This document shows, in pieces, positions 41,123 through 50,293 of a stretch of DNA of 64,000 nucleotides (position 1 is the stretch's first letter; each line of letters starts with the position of its first letter). The stretch spans positions 62,001 through 126,000 of the forward strand of contig JAJFUV010000174.1 in the NCBI GenBank assembly GCA_021372245.1, given 5' to 3'. The position numbers and the translations under genes were made by a program. The notes below the pieces were generated by a model. The model saw nothing but the letters and a program-made list of their open reading frames with translations, was not told the DNA's origin and did no database searches. Source of the stretch: Terriglobales bacterium (lineage in GTDB: Bacteria; Acidobacteriota; Terriglobia; Bryobacterales; Bryobacteraceae).

Positions 41123-43630
41123 CTAACGTCGCCTCCGTCCCACTTCATACTCGGACGGCTTTTCGTGTCCCAGGCTGTGAACCGTTTCCTTCAATTGAGA
41201 ATCCGACTTGGCGCCGCGGTAAACGAGGACTTCCTCGACGGTACCGTTGAAAGGCTTATCTCCGCGAGCAGAGTTTCCTACTACGAGGTCTCCAGAACTC
41301 GGCTTCAGGTCCTCGACTAAATCCCTTTCACCTACAAGCGTCCCATTCAGAAACAGCCGTATTCTCCTAGCGGTCGTCTGAACCACGATGTGCACGACGC
41401 TCTTCGGAACGAGTTCAAAATGGCCGATAGTCGCCGAGCGATTTCCTTGGCGGAATCGTGCCCGAAAATTGTTTCCGCCCGAATCTGCCTGCTCCATGAC
41501 GAAACCAACCGATTCGGGGCCCTCCGCCGTGCATCGGCTATCCACCAGCGTGGACGGCTGGTGCCCGCCAACATTCGCCCGGACCAGAAGTTCTACCGAC
41601 GTGTTTGGTTCCAGGAGAACGTCGTCGAGGATTACGGCTCGGCGTTCCAGTCCTCCCAAATGTCCAAGATGAATCAATACCTCGTCGGGCGACTTGAGCC
41701 GGTGTGTGTGTGCAATCGTCGAAGTCGGTCCCCTGGACGACGATTGTTGGATCACGGCCAAGCCAAGAGCATCGAAAAGGCCATCCCGCTCGAGTCGCAG
41801 CCGGACCCATTGCCTTCCCGAAGAAACCTCTCTCAACTCCTCCCGAGCGACCCAAAAACGCCCCCGCGCCGAACTGCGCCCGCGATCAGCATCGGTTCCG
41901 GCAACGCCTACGTCGCTGCGAAAGAACACACTGAATGGCCGCCAGACAAATAGATCGGCGCGCGAACCAAACACGCCAATCAGCTTGTCACCCTCAAACA
42001 CGACCTCTTCAATCCTCGCCAGCACAACCGACCCAACTAACTTGCCTGTTGGACTGGCGCGAACCACGTACACCGAAGATTTCTCGGGCAAGTTGCACTC
42101 AGTGCGCAAGGAAGCTGAGGTGCAGACCGCCCCAAGCTGTTGCAGAACGACGCCATAGTTCTGAGAGTCCTGCATGTGGATTACACGATAGACTCTTCCA
42201 GCTTCCTGAGCATAGAAACCCGGAATGTTCCAGGCACCGTAAGCGGAACCGTCGACGAAGAGAGTGCTACCTTCGGGAACATCGGAAAGAAAGCCGGATC
42301 TTGCGGCTCTTTCCAGGACCCTTCTGGAGTCATAGAACACCTCATCGGCGGCCCGCACCACGAACATATTGTTCCTGGCATTCAGACCGTACACCAAGCA
42401 CCAGATGATTATCACAGTTGTCGCGGTAACGGCTCGACCGATTCGCGAAAACTCTCGCACCCTCCGGGCCACCAGGATCGCGACAGCAGCCGTTACGCCA
42501 GCGAGTCCCAGCGAACAGAAATAGACGGGAATATAACCAGAACCCCACGGGATCTGCTGGTACTTGGGAGAAGTCGCTATCAGTGCCGGCGCAGCAACTG
42601 CAATGCTGAGACAGAACAGAGCGTTTGGGATACAATTCTGGCATCCTTCGCGAGAAGCGGACCATGGTCTCAGTTGCCGAATGACGATTCTAACGGTCAC
42701 CCAGGCAATCAGGACCGCCAACACGCTGAAACCTGTAGCTTCGGGCCAGGATAGTCCAGAAGAGTTGCGGAATACCGCGTCAGGATCACAGAGATAGTAA
42801 GACAGCGGCAATCCACCCACCAAATGGATCAGCCAAGCCCGGATGGTGGCAACGGGATCCGGATTCGGCGCATATGCGTTGAGAGCGTACGACTTCATCG
42901 AGAGTCGCATCCCAACCTGCAGCAAGGCAAAGAGGCCTAGGATCGTTCCAGCAGGCACGACTGCCCGGAGCGCGCTGATGAGGGAGCGCCTACGCAGAAG
43001 CGCCAACACCAGGAAACATAGGAAGAAGGGATAGGCCACCTCGTACAACAAGCAGCCGGCGAGATACAAAAGAGAGGATCTCCACAGATCTGTTTGACGA
43101 TGCGAGTCCAAATAACTTATGAAGAAAGTAAGGGCCGAGAAGAGCAGTATCGAACATATCGGGACTAGTCCTTCGAACGACAAGATAGGATCCCACCCGT
43201 GTACGTAACGAAACTGCAGAAATACTGGAGTCAAGAGCAAGGTCGCCCCGGCGTACAACTCGGAGCCGGTGAGTTTTCTCAGGAGGCGGTGGTAAGCAGC
43301 CAGACTGAGCATAACCATCGCGACCAGGAAGATCTTGTAGGACAGGAGAGACGAGGCCTCTAGGTAACGCACCCCGACCGTGTATAAGTACAATGGCCAG
43401 AAGCGCGCGTTCTCTCTAAACATCATCTCGGACCATTCGAGTGCCGCTCGAAAAGGCGTCTGTCCAGTCGCGACTTCGTTGCCGGGTGCCACGGAATTGA
43501 ACGAATCGTCTGAGTAGTAACCCCCGTCTAGGCAGGGCAACAGGGTCACCACATTAATGAGAAGGAGACCGCACAGCAGCGCCCAGTGGCGCCGCTGTTT
43601 ACCTCGAAGTCTAGAGAGCGTTTCGAACAT
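41123..43630 (-). CDS. Polytopic membrane protein with C-terminal LamG-like domain
   Basis: This protein of about 835 residues has roughly eleven to twelve membrane segments in the first 440 residues (ALLCGLLLINVVTLLPCL, SSLLYLAGCLLYEVAYPFFLCFLVLALL). The DDSF motif after the first helix, GGYYSDDSFNSVAPGNE, is reminiscent of GT-C (PMT/GT39-like) glycosyltransferases. A soluble part follows. The last 170 residues look like a LamG/concanavalin-like sandwich (FVMEQADSGGNNFRARFRQG, RIRLFLNGTLVGERDLVEDL, FNGTVEEVLVYRGA). Start set at 43630 because the hydrophobic N-terminus begins soon after; ATG 43714 is an alternative. Oriented against the glycan genes on both sides. Confidence 0.7.
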   Translation of the reverse strand: MFETLSRLRGKQRRHWALLCGLLLINVVTLLPCLDGGYYSDDSFNSVAPGNEVATGQTPFRAALEWSEMMFRENARFWPLYLYTVGVRYLEASSLLSYKIFLVAMVMLSLAAYHRLLRKLTGSELYAGATLLLTPVFLQFRYVHGWDPILSFEGLVPICSILLFSALTFFISYLDSHRQTDLWRSSLLYLAGCLLYEVAYPFFLCFLVLALLRRRSLISALRAVVPAGTILGLFALLQVGMRLSMKSYALNAYAPNPDPVATIRAWLIHLVGGLPLSYYLCDPDAVFRNSSGLSWPEATGFSVLAVLIAWVTVRIVIRQLRPWSASREGCQNCIPNALFCLSIAVAAPALIATSPKYQQIPWGSGYIPVYFCSLGLAGVTAAVAILVARRVREFSRIGRAVTATTVIIIWCLVYGLNARNNMFVVRAADEVFYDSRRVLERAARSGFLSDVPEGSTLFVDGSAYGAWNIPGFYAQEAGRVYRVIHMQDSQNYGVVLQQLGAVCTSASLRTECNLPEKSSVYVVRASPTGKLVGSVVLARIEEVVFEGDKLIGVFGSRADLFVWRPFSVFFRSDVGVAGTDADRGRSSARGRFWVAREELREVSSGRQWVRLRLERDGLFDALGLAVIQQSSSRGPTSTIAHTHRLKSPDEVLIHLGHLGGLERRAVILDDVLLEPNTSVELLVRANVGGHQPSTLVDSRCTAEGPESVGFVMEQADSGGNNFRARFRQGNRSATIGHFELVPKSVVHIVVQTTARRIRLFLNGTLVGERDLVEDLKPSSGDLVVGNSARGDKPFNGTVEEVLVYRGAKSDSQLKETVHSLGHEKPSEYEVGRRRR

Positions 43631-43894
43631 TGGATAGCACACTATAGAATCGACGCAACGTGGTGCACCTGGGCCATACTGGACCGAAGCAACAACGGAA
43701 TATGTGCGAATCACATCAGGCTGCGAAAATAGCCACTTGTAAGGGTAAATATAGCAGATCGTCCCGGCGCAATCCTGGCCGCAGTCCGCAGACGTCCAGA
43801 TTCTTCATGGCACCCGAGTGAAACGCCTGTCTTGGGTTCCTGATTACAAGACTCAGGTCAGTTTGGTTGCTTCGACTAAAATAAGAGAGTCTCT

Positions 43895-45805
43895 ATGGTT
43901 GACAAGATCCTGCAAGCGGCTCAGGCGTCGACGTACGATTTCCGCAAGACGGCCTTCGCCGATGATCCTCTCAGCGACAGGTTTGATGATTGGGTCCCGT
44001 ACTACCGCTTGAAGTGGGCCATAGCCAAGGTGCTGGCGCCTCGGCGCATCCTGGAAATTGGAGTTCGCTATGGTTATTCGGCACTTGCTTTTCTGGATGC
44101 CTGTCCTAGCGCCAGATATGTCGGTATAGATTTGGATGTCAACCAGTTCGGTGGCGTTCGAGGATCCATCCACTGGGCGCAAAGCAAGGCCAGGCGTTAC
44201 GACGCTCAGTTCATGATCGCCAACAGCCAGTTAATGACCACGTACCCCGGAGGCCGCTACGATCTCATCCACGTCGATGGCCAGCAGGACGGAGCAGGAT
44301 CGGTCCACGACATCTCTGTTGCGCTGCGACAGGCTGAATACGTGCTCGTCGACGGTTTTTTTTGGACTTCGGAGAACTTCTGGTACATCTCTGAGTGTTT
44401 GCTTCGCTACAGGGACCTGATCGAGTTTTGCGTCATCGTACCGGGTTACGCAGGCGAACTGCTCATCAAGACTCGCGCGGACGCCAAGGGTTGTCCTTGG
44501 GGAACCGCTAAATCCAGCCGGGATCTTCAAACCGTCTACACGAGAGATTTTTACCTGAACCGCTTGCGCGGTTCCGACGACTTTATGCGGTACCGCGCGA
44601 GGATCCTCACTACGCCCTGGCATATCGCGCTCGGTCTTCTAGCCGAGGCTGCTCCGGCAGGTGACGCTCTGGATATCGGTTGCGGTCGAGGCGAACTGAC
44701 AGTGTGTCTGGCCAGGCAGGGTCGGCATGTGACCGCCGTGGATTTCTCAAGCGATGCCATTCAATTGGCGACCGCGGCGGTGGCCGATAGCCGCCTGCCG
44801 GGGGCCAGTGTCCGTTTCTTGCATGCTGACTTGAACGAGGTCCAACTGGAGGGTAAGTTCCAAGTGATTGTGGCTTCAGACATCATCCAGCGGCTCTCCG
44901 AGGAGGAGCTTACCTCTCTTCTCGCAAGGGCGGCGGAGCACTTGGAGCCATCCGGCCTCCTTCTGCTATCCGGAAGGCCGAACGCGTGGTACTTGCGTTA
45001 TGCACTGCCGGCGATGAGGCGCCAAGCCAGACGTCTCGGAGCTCACCTGCCGTCCATGCATCTCAATGATGCGGAGGCGGGGACGTTACTGAATCCACCC
45101 TCGCCCTCGGCGTTGAATCGCCGTCTGAAAGGGCTTTTTCGGCACTCAGCCGTGTGGTTCGGGAATTACAATGGCCTGCCGGACGGTATTTTCCCGAGTC
45201 CCTCAATGAGCGTCTCTACTCGGCCCCCGCACTCTGCTTCAAGTGGAGGTCTGAAACGCATTCTTCAGCACTCGGCTGCGTGGTTCAGGAATTACATTTC
45301 CGTATCGAACGGCCCTCTCCGGAGCCTTTCAAAAAGCGGCTTGAAAGAGGCCCCGCTGATCCTAGCCGCAGCGTCAAATGGGCCATTGGAGAGTTTGCTG
45401 TCAGTGTTGCGGATGGAAGCCTTGCCATTGTCCGTCGCAGACGAGGTCCGAATCAAGTTCTCGGAGGCACCAGACCGACTCGCCGTTGGGAGCTGTGTCC
45501 TCGTCGGAGTCGCCCTGGAGAACAAGTCCGGTTTCTCATTACGGAGCGTTGGCGGACATGCGGTCCACTTGAGTTATCACTGGCTGGACGAATCGGGGGA
45601 ATCTACGATTGTACGCGACGGCATGAGGACTGTCTTGGTACCTAGCATTCCGTCTGCCGGTTCTGGACTTTACTGGCTGCAAGTGCAGGCGCCAGACGTC
45701 CCCGGTACCTACTTTCTCCGCGTCACGTTGGTTCAAGAAAGGGTGTTCTGGTTCGACCTTGCAGCTGACAGATGCTGCGCGATGACCCCAATCCATGTCG
45801 AATAA
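43895..45805 (+). CDS. Fusion of two SAM methyltransferase domains, repeats and a C-terminal beta-sandwich
   Basis: Residues about 15-200 form a first methyltransferase-like domain (RRILEIGVRYGYSALAFLD, GIDLDVNQFGG, RYDLIHVDGQQDG), of the class seen in cephalosporin-hydroxylase-like enzymes. Residues about 235-390 are a second one (ALDIGCGRGELTVCLARQG, TAVDFSSDAIQLATAA). Residues 405-505 hold three imperfect repeats containing HSAVWFGNY, HSAAWFRNY and twice SNGPL. The last 120 residues form an Ig-like beta-sandwich (HAVHLSYHWLDESGES, DGMRTVLVP, APDVPGTYFLRVTLVQERVFWF), a domain I associate with glycan-modifying enzymes. A perfect short-stem terminator follows at 45837. Likely modifies surface sugars; substrate unknown. 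Confidence 0.78.
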   Translation: MVDKILQAAQASTYDFRKTAFADDPLSDRFDDWVPYYRLKWAIAKVLAPRRILEIGVRYGYSALAFLDACPSARYVGIDLDVNQFGGVRGSIHWAQSKARRYDAQFMIANSQLMTTYPGGRYDLIHVDGQQDGAGSVHDISVALRQAEYVLVDGFFWTSENFWYISECLLRYRDLIEFCVIVPGYAGELLIKTRADAKGCPWGTAKSSRDLQTVYTRDFYLNRLRGSDDFMRYRARILTTPWHIALGLLAEAAPAGDALDIGCGRGELTVCLARQGRHVTAVDFSSDAIQLATAAVADSRLPGASVRFLHADLNEVQLEGKFQVIVASDIIQRLSEEELTSLLARAAEHLEPSGLLLLSGRPNAWYLRYALPAMRRQARRLGAHLPSMHLNDAEAGTLLNPPSPSALNRRLKGLFRHSAVWFGNYNGLPDGIFPSPSMSVSTRPPHSASSGGLKRILQHSAAWFRNYISVSNGPLRSLSKSGLKEAPLILAAASNGPLESLLSVLRMEALPLSVADEVRIKFSEAPDRLAVGSCVLVGVALENKSGFSLRSVGGHAVHLSYHWLDESGESTIVRDGMRTVLVPSIPSAGSGLYWLQVQAPDVPGTYFLRVTLVQERVFWFDLAADRCCAMTPIHVE

Positions 45806-45836
45806 GAGAATTAGGTCCTTGTCGGTCTAGACACAC

Positions 45837-45863
45837 AAAAGGCTGGCTATTCGCCAGCCTTTC
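45837..45863. terminator. Bidirectional rho-independent terminator
   Basis: AAAAGGCTGGC and GCCAGCCTTT flank a TATTC loop, giving an 8-bp GC-rich stem with A-run on one side and T-run on the other. It lies between the convergent ends of the methyltransferase fusion gene (stop 45805) and the PEP-CTERM gene (stop 45891), so it can serve both strands. Confidence 0.85.
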
Positions 45864-45890
45864 CCGAATCACCACAGAGGCGAAACTCTG

Positions 45891-46550
45891 TTAGATCTTC
45901 TTGCGCAACAGCATGGCGCCGGCAAGCAAACCTGCGCCTGTGAGCAGAGTCCAGAGTGTACCCGGCTCCGGAACACCTTCGTCACGAAGCGAGAGGCTCA
46001 CATCGTCCATCACCGGACCGTACCCCCCCGAAGCCACGGAACTTTGGAACGTAATCGACATCGTGCCGCCGCCCCAGGCAAAACTCTGCGTCTGCAACGC
46101 GTACTGGCCGGCGGCGCCACTATAGCTAAAGGTAGAGGGACTCAGGCCGGTCACAATCACGCTCATGTCAACCGGGGCTGTGCTCAAAGGGTTCCTGGAC
46201 ATCCAAAACGAAAGATCGTACGTACCCGCTGCTTGGTTGCCCAGGTCAATGGTAATCGCACCTGCCGTATTGCCGTTAAGGTCGATCGACCAGGACCCGT
46301 TGTGCGCTGCCCAGACCGAGCTGGAAACCCAGTCAACATTACCAGACGTCAACGTCCATGGTGAAATGCACGCCACAGTGCAACTGCCCGCCTGAAATGG
46401 ATCAGTGTAACCAACGGGCCACCAAGGCTGCGTTGCATTTGGCGGCGTATTAGCGTCGAATCCGGCGTTCGTAATCGGAATGGGGGTGGCCAGGCCGGAG
46501 ACCGCCAAAAGCAACGCCCCGATCATCAACTGTAATGCGATTCTCCTCAT
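45891..46550 (-). CDS. PEP-CTERM sorting domain protein
   Basis: This 219-residue exported protein has signal peptide IALQLMIGALLLAVSGLA. A beta-rich body resembles DUF642-type carbohydrate-binding proteins (ITNAGFDANTPPNATQPWWPVG, TYDLSFWMSRNP, SITFQSSVASGGYGPVMDDVSL). The end has the sorting signal VPEPGT, a hydrophobic helix (LWTLLTGAGLLAGAMLL) and RKK. Exosortase recognises such tails and the proteins are found in species with an EPS system. The ATG at 46550 is supported by AGGAG five bases upstream. No exosortase gene is in the window. Confidence 0.9.
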   Translation of the reverse strand: MRRIALQLMIGALLLAVSGLATPIPITNAGFDANTPPNATQPWWPVGYTDPFQAGSCTVACISPWTLTSGNVDWVSSSVWAAHNGSWSIDLNGNTAGAITIDLGNQAAGTYDLSFWMSRNPLSTAPVDMSVIVTGLSPSTFSYSGAAGQYALQTQSFAWGGGTMSITFQSSVASGGYGPVMDDVSLSLRDEGVPEPGTLWTLLTGAGLLAGAMLLRKKI

Positions 46551-46979
46551 CTTGTCTCCTCCACGGACAAAAACCACAACATCACGCTCGCTGACGCACC
46601 GTACTCCTTGGCGCTACAGCAATCTATGACGCACATGCAAATATACCCCACAAGGACTAAAAAAAGCAATCCCAAATAGTACCAGAAGCACATGTAGGAC
46701 TAAAGTTTACAGTCACTTACAAGCGCCGGGGGGAGCGCAGGCGCGATAAGCCTCATGGCACGATCAGGCTTGAAATCTCAGTGCATCTGGAATCAAGCAC
46801 TTACGCTCATCGAGGCCATAGAATTGAATCTTGACGGTAGTTCACTATGGAGGATCCTCGGTGTTTGCCTCGGGATCGCCAACTGGAGCTAGTACCAGAT
46901 CGCCTCCTGGATCGCCGATAGCAACTTGAACCGAGTGCGGCAACTGGCCACCTGGCTAAAGAGTTAACCTGAAATTTCT
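46551..46979. other. 429-bp intergenic region between PEP-CTERM and GH106 genes
   Basis: The half next to the PEP-CTERM gene is AT-rich relative to the window and should hold that gene's promoter. From 46755 to 46967 on the plus strand there is a short frame beginning MARSGLKSQCIWNQAL, broken by an amber codon at 46890-46892 and then reopened (YQIASWIADSNLNRVRQLAT) to a stop at 46965. It has helix-turn-helix flavour and may be a decayed small gene. Nothing else is evident. Confidence 0.4.
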
Positions 46980-49900
46980 ATGAAGTTCCCCACCCAGATC
47001 AAATGCCTGCTCCGGAGCGCGCTGATCCTCGCCTTCGCCGGGGTCGCCATCAGCCCCGCCCAGACATCCGGCGATGCCCTGCTGTCGAATTTCAAGAACC
47101 CGCCCAATGGCGCCAAACCGCGCGTCTGGTGGCATTGGATGAGCGGCAACATTACCAAGGAAGGCATACGCGCCGACCTGGAGTGGATGAAGCGCGTTGG
47201 CATCGGCGGCTTTCAGAACTTCGACGCCGGCCTGAGCACGCCGAAGATTGTCGACAAGCGACTGGTCTACATGACGCCCGAATGGAAGGACGCTTTCAAG
47301 TTCACGGCCACACTGGCCGACAAGTTGGGCCTGGAAATGACGATCGCCGGCTCGCCTGGCTGGAGTGAGAGCGGCGGCCCGTGGGTCACTCCGGCACAAG
47401 CGATGAAGAAGTATGTGTGGAGCGAGACGCAGGTCGAAGGCGGCCGCCCGTTCACCGGCAAGCTACCCAAACCGCCGTCCACGGTGGGAACGTATCAGAA
47501 TCGCGCGGACCGCAAATGGCCGGTCGAATACTATGCCGATAGCGCCGTGGTGGCTTACCGAACGGCAAAGGTGGAATCCGTGCCCGCGGAGGTCACGTCA
47601 AGCGGCGGCACGTTCAATACGGCCGCGTTGTCGGATGGCGATTACTCGAACGCCGCGTTGCTGCCGGCTGCCGCAGTGGGCGAAAAAGCGTGGATCCAGT
47701 TCAAGTTCTCCAGTCCTCACACGATTTACGGCGCTACGCTCGCCACTGCCGGCCCGGGCCGCCTCTATGCCCACGACCCCAACCCGGAGCAGCGCCTCGA
47801 AGCCAGCGACGACGGGATCCACTTTCGCACCCTGGCCTCCATCTCGACGGCCTCCGACCGCGCCAGCGTGTTCACCGTCGCCTTCCCCGCTGTCACGGCT
47901 CGCTATTTCCGCCTGACCGTGCTGACCACGCCCCCGCCGCCGAGAGATCCATCGCCGGCCGTGCGCGCCCCGATCGCGTTTCCTGGGACCCTGGTCGCTG
48001 AACTGGTGCTGCACGATGAACCCGTCATCAACCGCTTCCAAGAGAAGGCAGGCTTTTCGGCCGCCGCAGGGCTTTACGACTTGGCCACGCCGCAGGGAAC
48101 CGATGCCATCCGCAAAGCGGACATCGTGGATCTGACTTCCAAAATGCGGCCCGACGGATCATTGGACTGGACGCCGTCGCCGGGCCATTGGGTGGTGCTG
48201 CGCTTCGGCTACTCGCTGACCGGCGCGCACAACGGGCCGGCCTCGCCCGAGGCCACCGGGCTTGAAGTGGACAAACTCAGCGCCCGTCACGTGAAAGCGT
48301 ATTTCGACAATTACCTGGACCAGTACAAGGCCACGCTCGGTCCGCTGATGGGTAAGCGCGGCCTGCAATACGTGGTCACCGACAGTTGGGAGGCCGGCAC
48401 GCTGAACTGGACTGACGACATGTTGGCCGAATTTTCCCGCCGCCGCGGATACGACCTGCGCCCTTGGATGCCCGTGCTGGCAGGCCGCGTGGTGGAAAGC
48501 GCCGAGGCTAGCGACCGCGTGCTCTGGGATTTCCGCCGGACCATCGGCGAGCTGACCAGCGAAAACCACTACGATCAGCTCACCACCCTGCTGCGCGCAC
48601 GCGGCATGGGCCGCTACAGCGAGTCGCACGAATACCGGCGCGCTTTTGTCGGCGACGGCATGGAGCCCAAGCGCAAAGCCGACATCCCGATGGGCGCGAT
48701 GTGGACCCAGGCGCCGGGAAAGTCCACGGATCGCTATGACGCGGACATACGCGAGTCCGCCTCGGTGGCGCATATCTATGGACAGAACATTGTGGCTGCC
48801 GAATCGCTGACGGCCGCGAACTTCGCGTGGGCGTACTCACCGGAGACACTGAAGCCCACTGCAGACCGTTTGCTCGCCATGGGACTGAACCGCTTCGTCA
48901 TTCACACTTCGGTCCATCAGCCGGTGAATGACAAAATCCCGGGCCTGGGCCTGGGCCCTTACGGCCAGTGGTTCACGCGGCACGAGACCTGGGCCGAGAT
49001 GGCCAAACCCTGGACCACATATCTGGCTCGCAGCGCCTACATGTTGCAACAGGGCCGCTTCGTCGCGGACGTACTGTATTATTACGGCGACGATTCGAAT
49101 ATCGTCGCGCTGTTCACACAGCACCCACCCCGGATTCCTGCCGGTTTCAACTTCGATTACGTGAACAGTGACGCGTTGACGACGCAGTTCACGGTAGCGA
49201 ACGGCCGTCTGAGGGCGAAATCCGGCATGACTTACCGCGTACTGGCGCTGGATCCGAATAGCCGGCACATGACTCTCGCGGTGTTACGGAAGCTGCGCGA
49301 TCTGGTCGCGGCCGGCGCCGTTGTGGTGGGGCCCAAACCCATCGAGTCGCCCAGCGAGGCCGATGACCAAGTGGAGTTCCACGCCATCGCGGATTCTCTG
49401 TGGGGATCGGGCAAAGGCAAAATACAGGCCGGCCGAACCCTGGAGCAGGCGCTCGCCGGAGTGGCCCGGGACTTCGATTTCAGCCGGTCCCAGGCCGATA
49501 CGGAGTTGCTGTTCGTGCACCGCAAGCTGGCCGGCGGCGACATCTATTGGGTGAACAACCGGCAGGCACGCGTGGAAACACTCGACACCACATTCCGCGT
49601 GACGGGCAAGGCTGCCGAAATCTGGCACCCCGACACCGGCGTGACCGAGCCGGCGTCCTATCGCACGGCTAACGGCCGCACCACGGTGCCGTTGCGGCTG
49701 GAGGCGAACGACGCAGTCTTCGTCGTCTTCCGCAAAGCTGCCGCGGCGCCCCAGCGAACGATCAAGCCGGTGGTGGAGACGGCGCTGGCAACCGTGGACG
49801 GAGTCTGGGAAGTCGCCTTCCAGCCGAACCGCGGCGCGCCGCAGAAGGTCACTTTCGATGCGCTCCATTCGTGGCACACCGATGCCGATGCCGGAGTGAA

Positions 49901-50267
49901 GTACTTCTCTGGCACGGCCACCTATACGAAAACGGTAGAAGCCCCGGCGGCCTGGTTCAAGCCAGGGGCGAACCTATGGCTCGATCTCGGCGACGTGAAG
50001 AACCTGGCCGACGTCACGGTAAACGGCAAGCCGCTGGGCATCGCGTGGAAAGCGCCTTTTCGGGTCAATTTGACCGGCGCAATGAAGCCAGGCGCGAATG
50101 TGCTCGTGATTCGCGTGGCCAATTTGTGGGTCAACCGTCTGATTGGGGACCAGCAGCCGGGCGCGACGATGAAATACACCTACACCGCGCGACAGTTCTA
50201 CACAGCGGATTCGCCGCTGCTCCCCTCGGGCCTGCTGGGGCCGGTGCAGGTGTTGAGCGCGAAGTAA
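46980..50267 (+). CDS. Exported GH106-like glycoside hydrolase
   Basis: This 1095-residue protein has signal peptide ALILAFAGVAISPAQ. The GH106 start reads FKNPPNGAKPRVWWHWMSGNITKEGIRADLEWMKRVGIGGFQNFDAG, with GWSESGGPWVTPAQAMKKYVWSE. A central region carries TDSWEAGTLNWTDDMLAEFSRRRGYDLRPW (a Glu-Trp active-site segment of the family) and YSESHEYRRAF. The C-terminal galactose-binding-like domain carries LWLDLGDVKNLADVTVNGKPLGIAWKAPFRVNLT. Probable alpha-L-rhamnosidase on plant pectin or related glycans. It shares its architecture with the gene at 14362 but is substantially diverged. Confidence 0.82.
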   Translation: MKFPTQIKCLLRSALILAFAGVAISPAQTSGDALLSNFKNPPNGAKPRVWWHWMSGNITKEGIRADLEWMKRVGIGGFQNFDAGLSTPKIVDKRLVYMTPEWKDAFKFTATLADKLGLEMTIAGSPGWSESGGPWVTPAQAMKKYVWSETQVEGGRPFTGKLPKPPSTVGTYQNRADRKWPVEYYADSAVVAYRTAKVESVPAEVTSSGGTFNTAALSDGDYSNAALLPAAAVGEKAWIQFKFSSPHTIYGATLATAGPGRLYAHDPNPEQRLEASDDGIHFRTLASISTASDRASVFTVAFPAVTARYFRLTVLTTPPPPRDPSPAVRAPIAFPGTLVAELVLHDEPVINRFQEKAGFSAAAGLYDLATPQGTDAIRKADIVDLTSKMRPDGSLDWTPSPGHWVVLRFGYSLTGAHNGPASPEATGLEVDKLSARHVKAYFDNYLDQYKATLGPLMGKRGLQYVVTDSWEAGTLNWTDDMLAEFSRRRGYDLRPWMPVLAGRVVESAEASDRVLWDFRRTIGELTSENHYDQLTTLLRARGMGRYSESHEYRRAFVGDGMEPKRKADIPMGAMWTQAPGKSTDRYDADIRESASVAHIYGQNIVAAESLTAANFAWAYSPETLKPTADRLLAMGLNRFVIHTSVHQPVNDKIPGLGLGPYGQWFTRHETWAEMAKPWTTYLARSAYMLQQGRFVADVLYYYGDDSNIVALFTQHPPRIPAGFNFDYVNSDALTTQFTVANGRLRAKSGMTYRVLALDPNSRHMTLAVLRKLRDLVAAGAVVVGPKPIESPSEADDQVEFHAIADSLWGSGKGKIQAGRTLEQALAGVARDFDFSRSQADTELLFVHRKLAGGDIYWVNNRQARVETLDTTFRVTGKAAEIWHPDTGVTEPASYRTANGRTTVPLRLEANDAVFVVFRKAAAAPQRTIKPVVETALATVDGVWEVAFQPNRGAPQKVTFDALHSWHTDADAGVKYFSGTATYTKTVEAPAAWFKPGANLWLDLGDVKNLADVTVNGKPLGIAWKAPFRVNLTGAMKPGANVLVIRVANLWVNRLIGDQQPGATMKYTYTARQFYTADSPLLPSGLLGPVQVLSAK

Positions 50268-50293
50268 CGCCGTAAGATTACGGCCGGAGATGG

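Noticed and set aside
46636..46650. Sigma-54-like promoter (TGGGGTATATTTGCA on the minus strand) upstream of the PEP-CTERM gene
   Set aside because: The GG-to-GC distance is 11 instead of 12 bases and the -24 element matches poorly.
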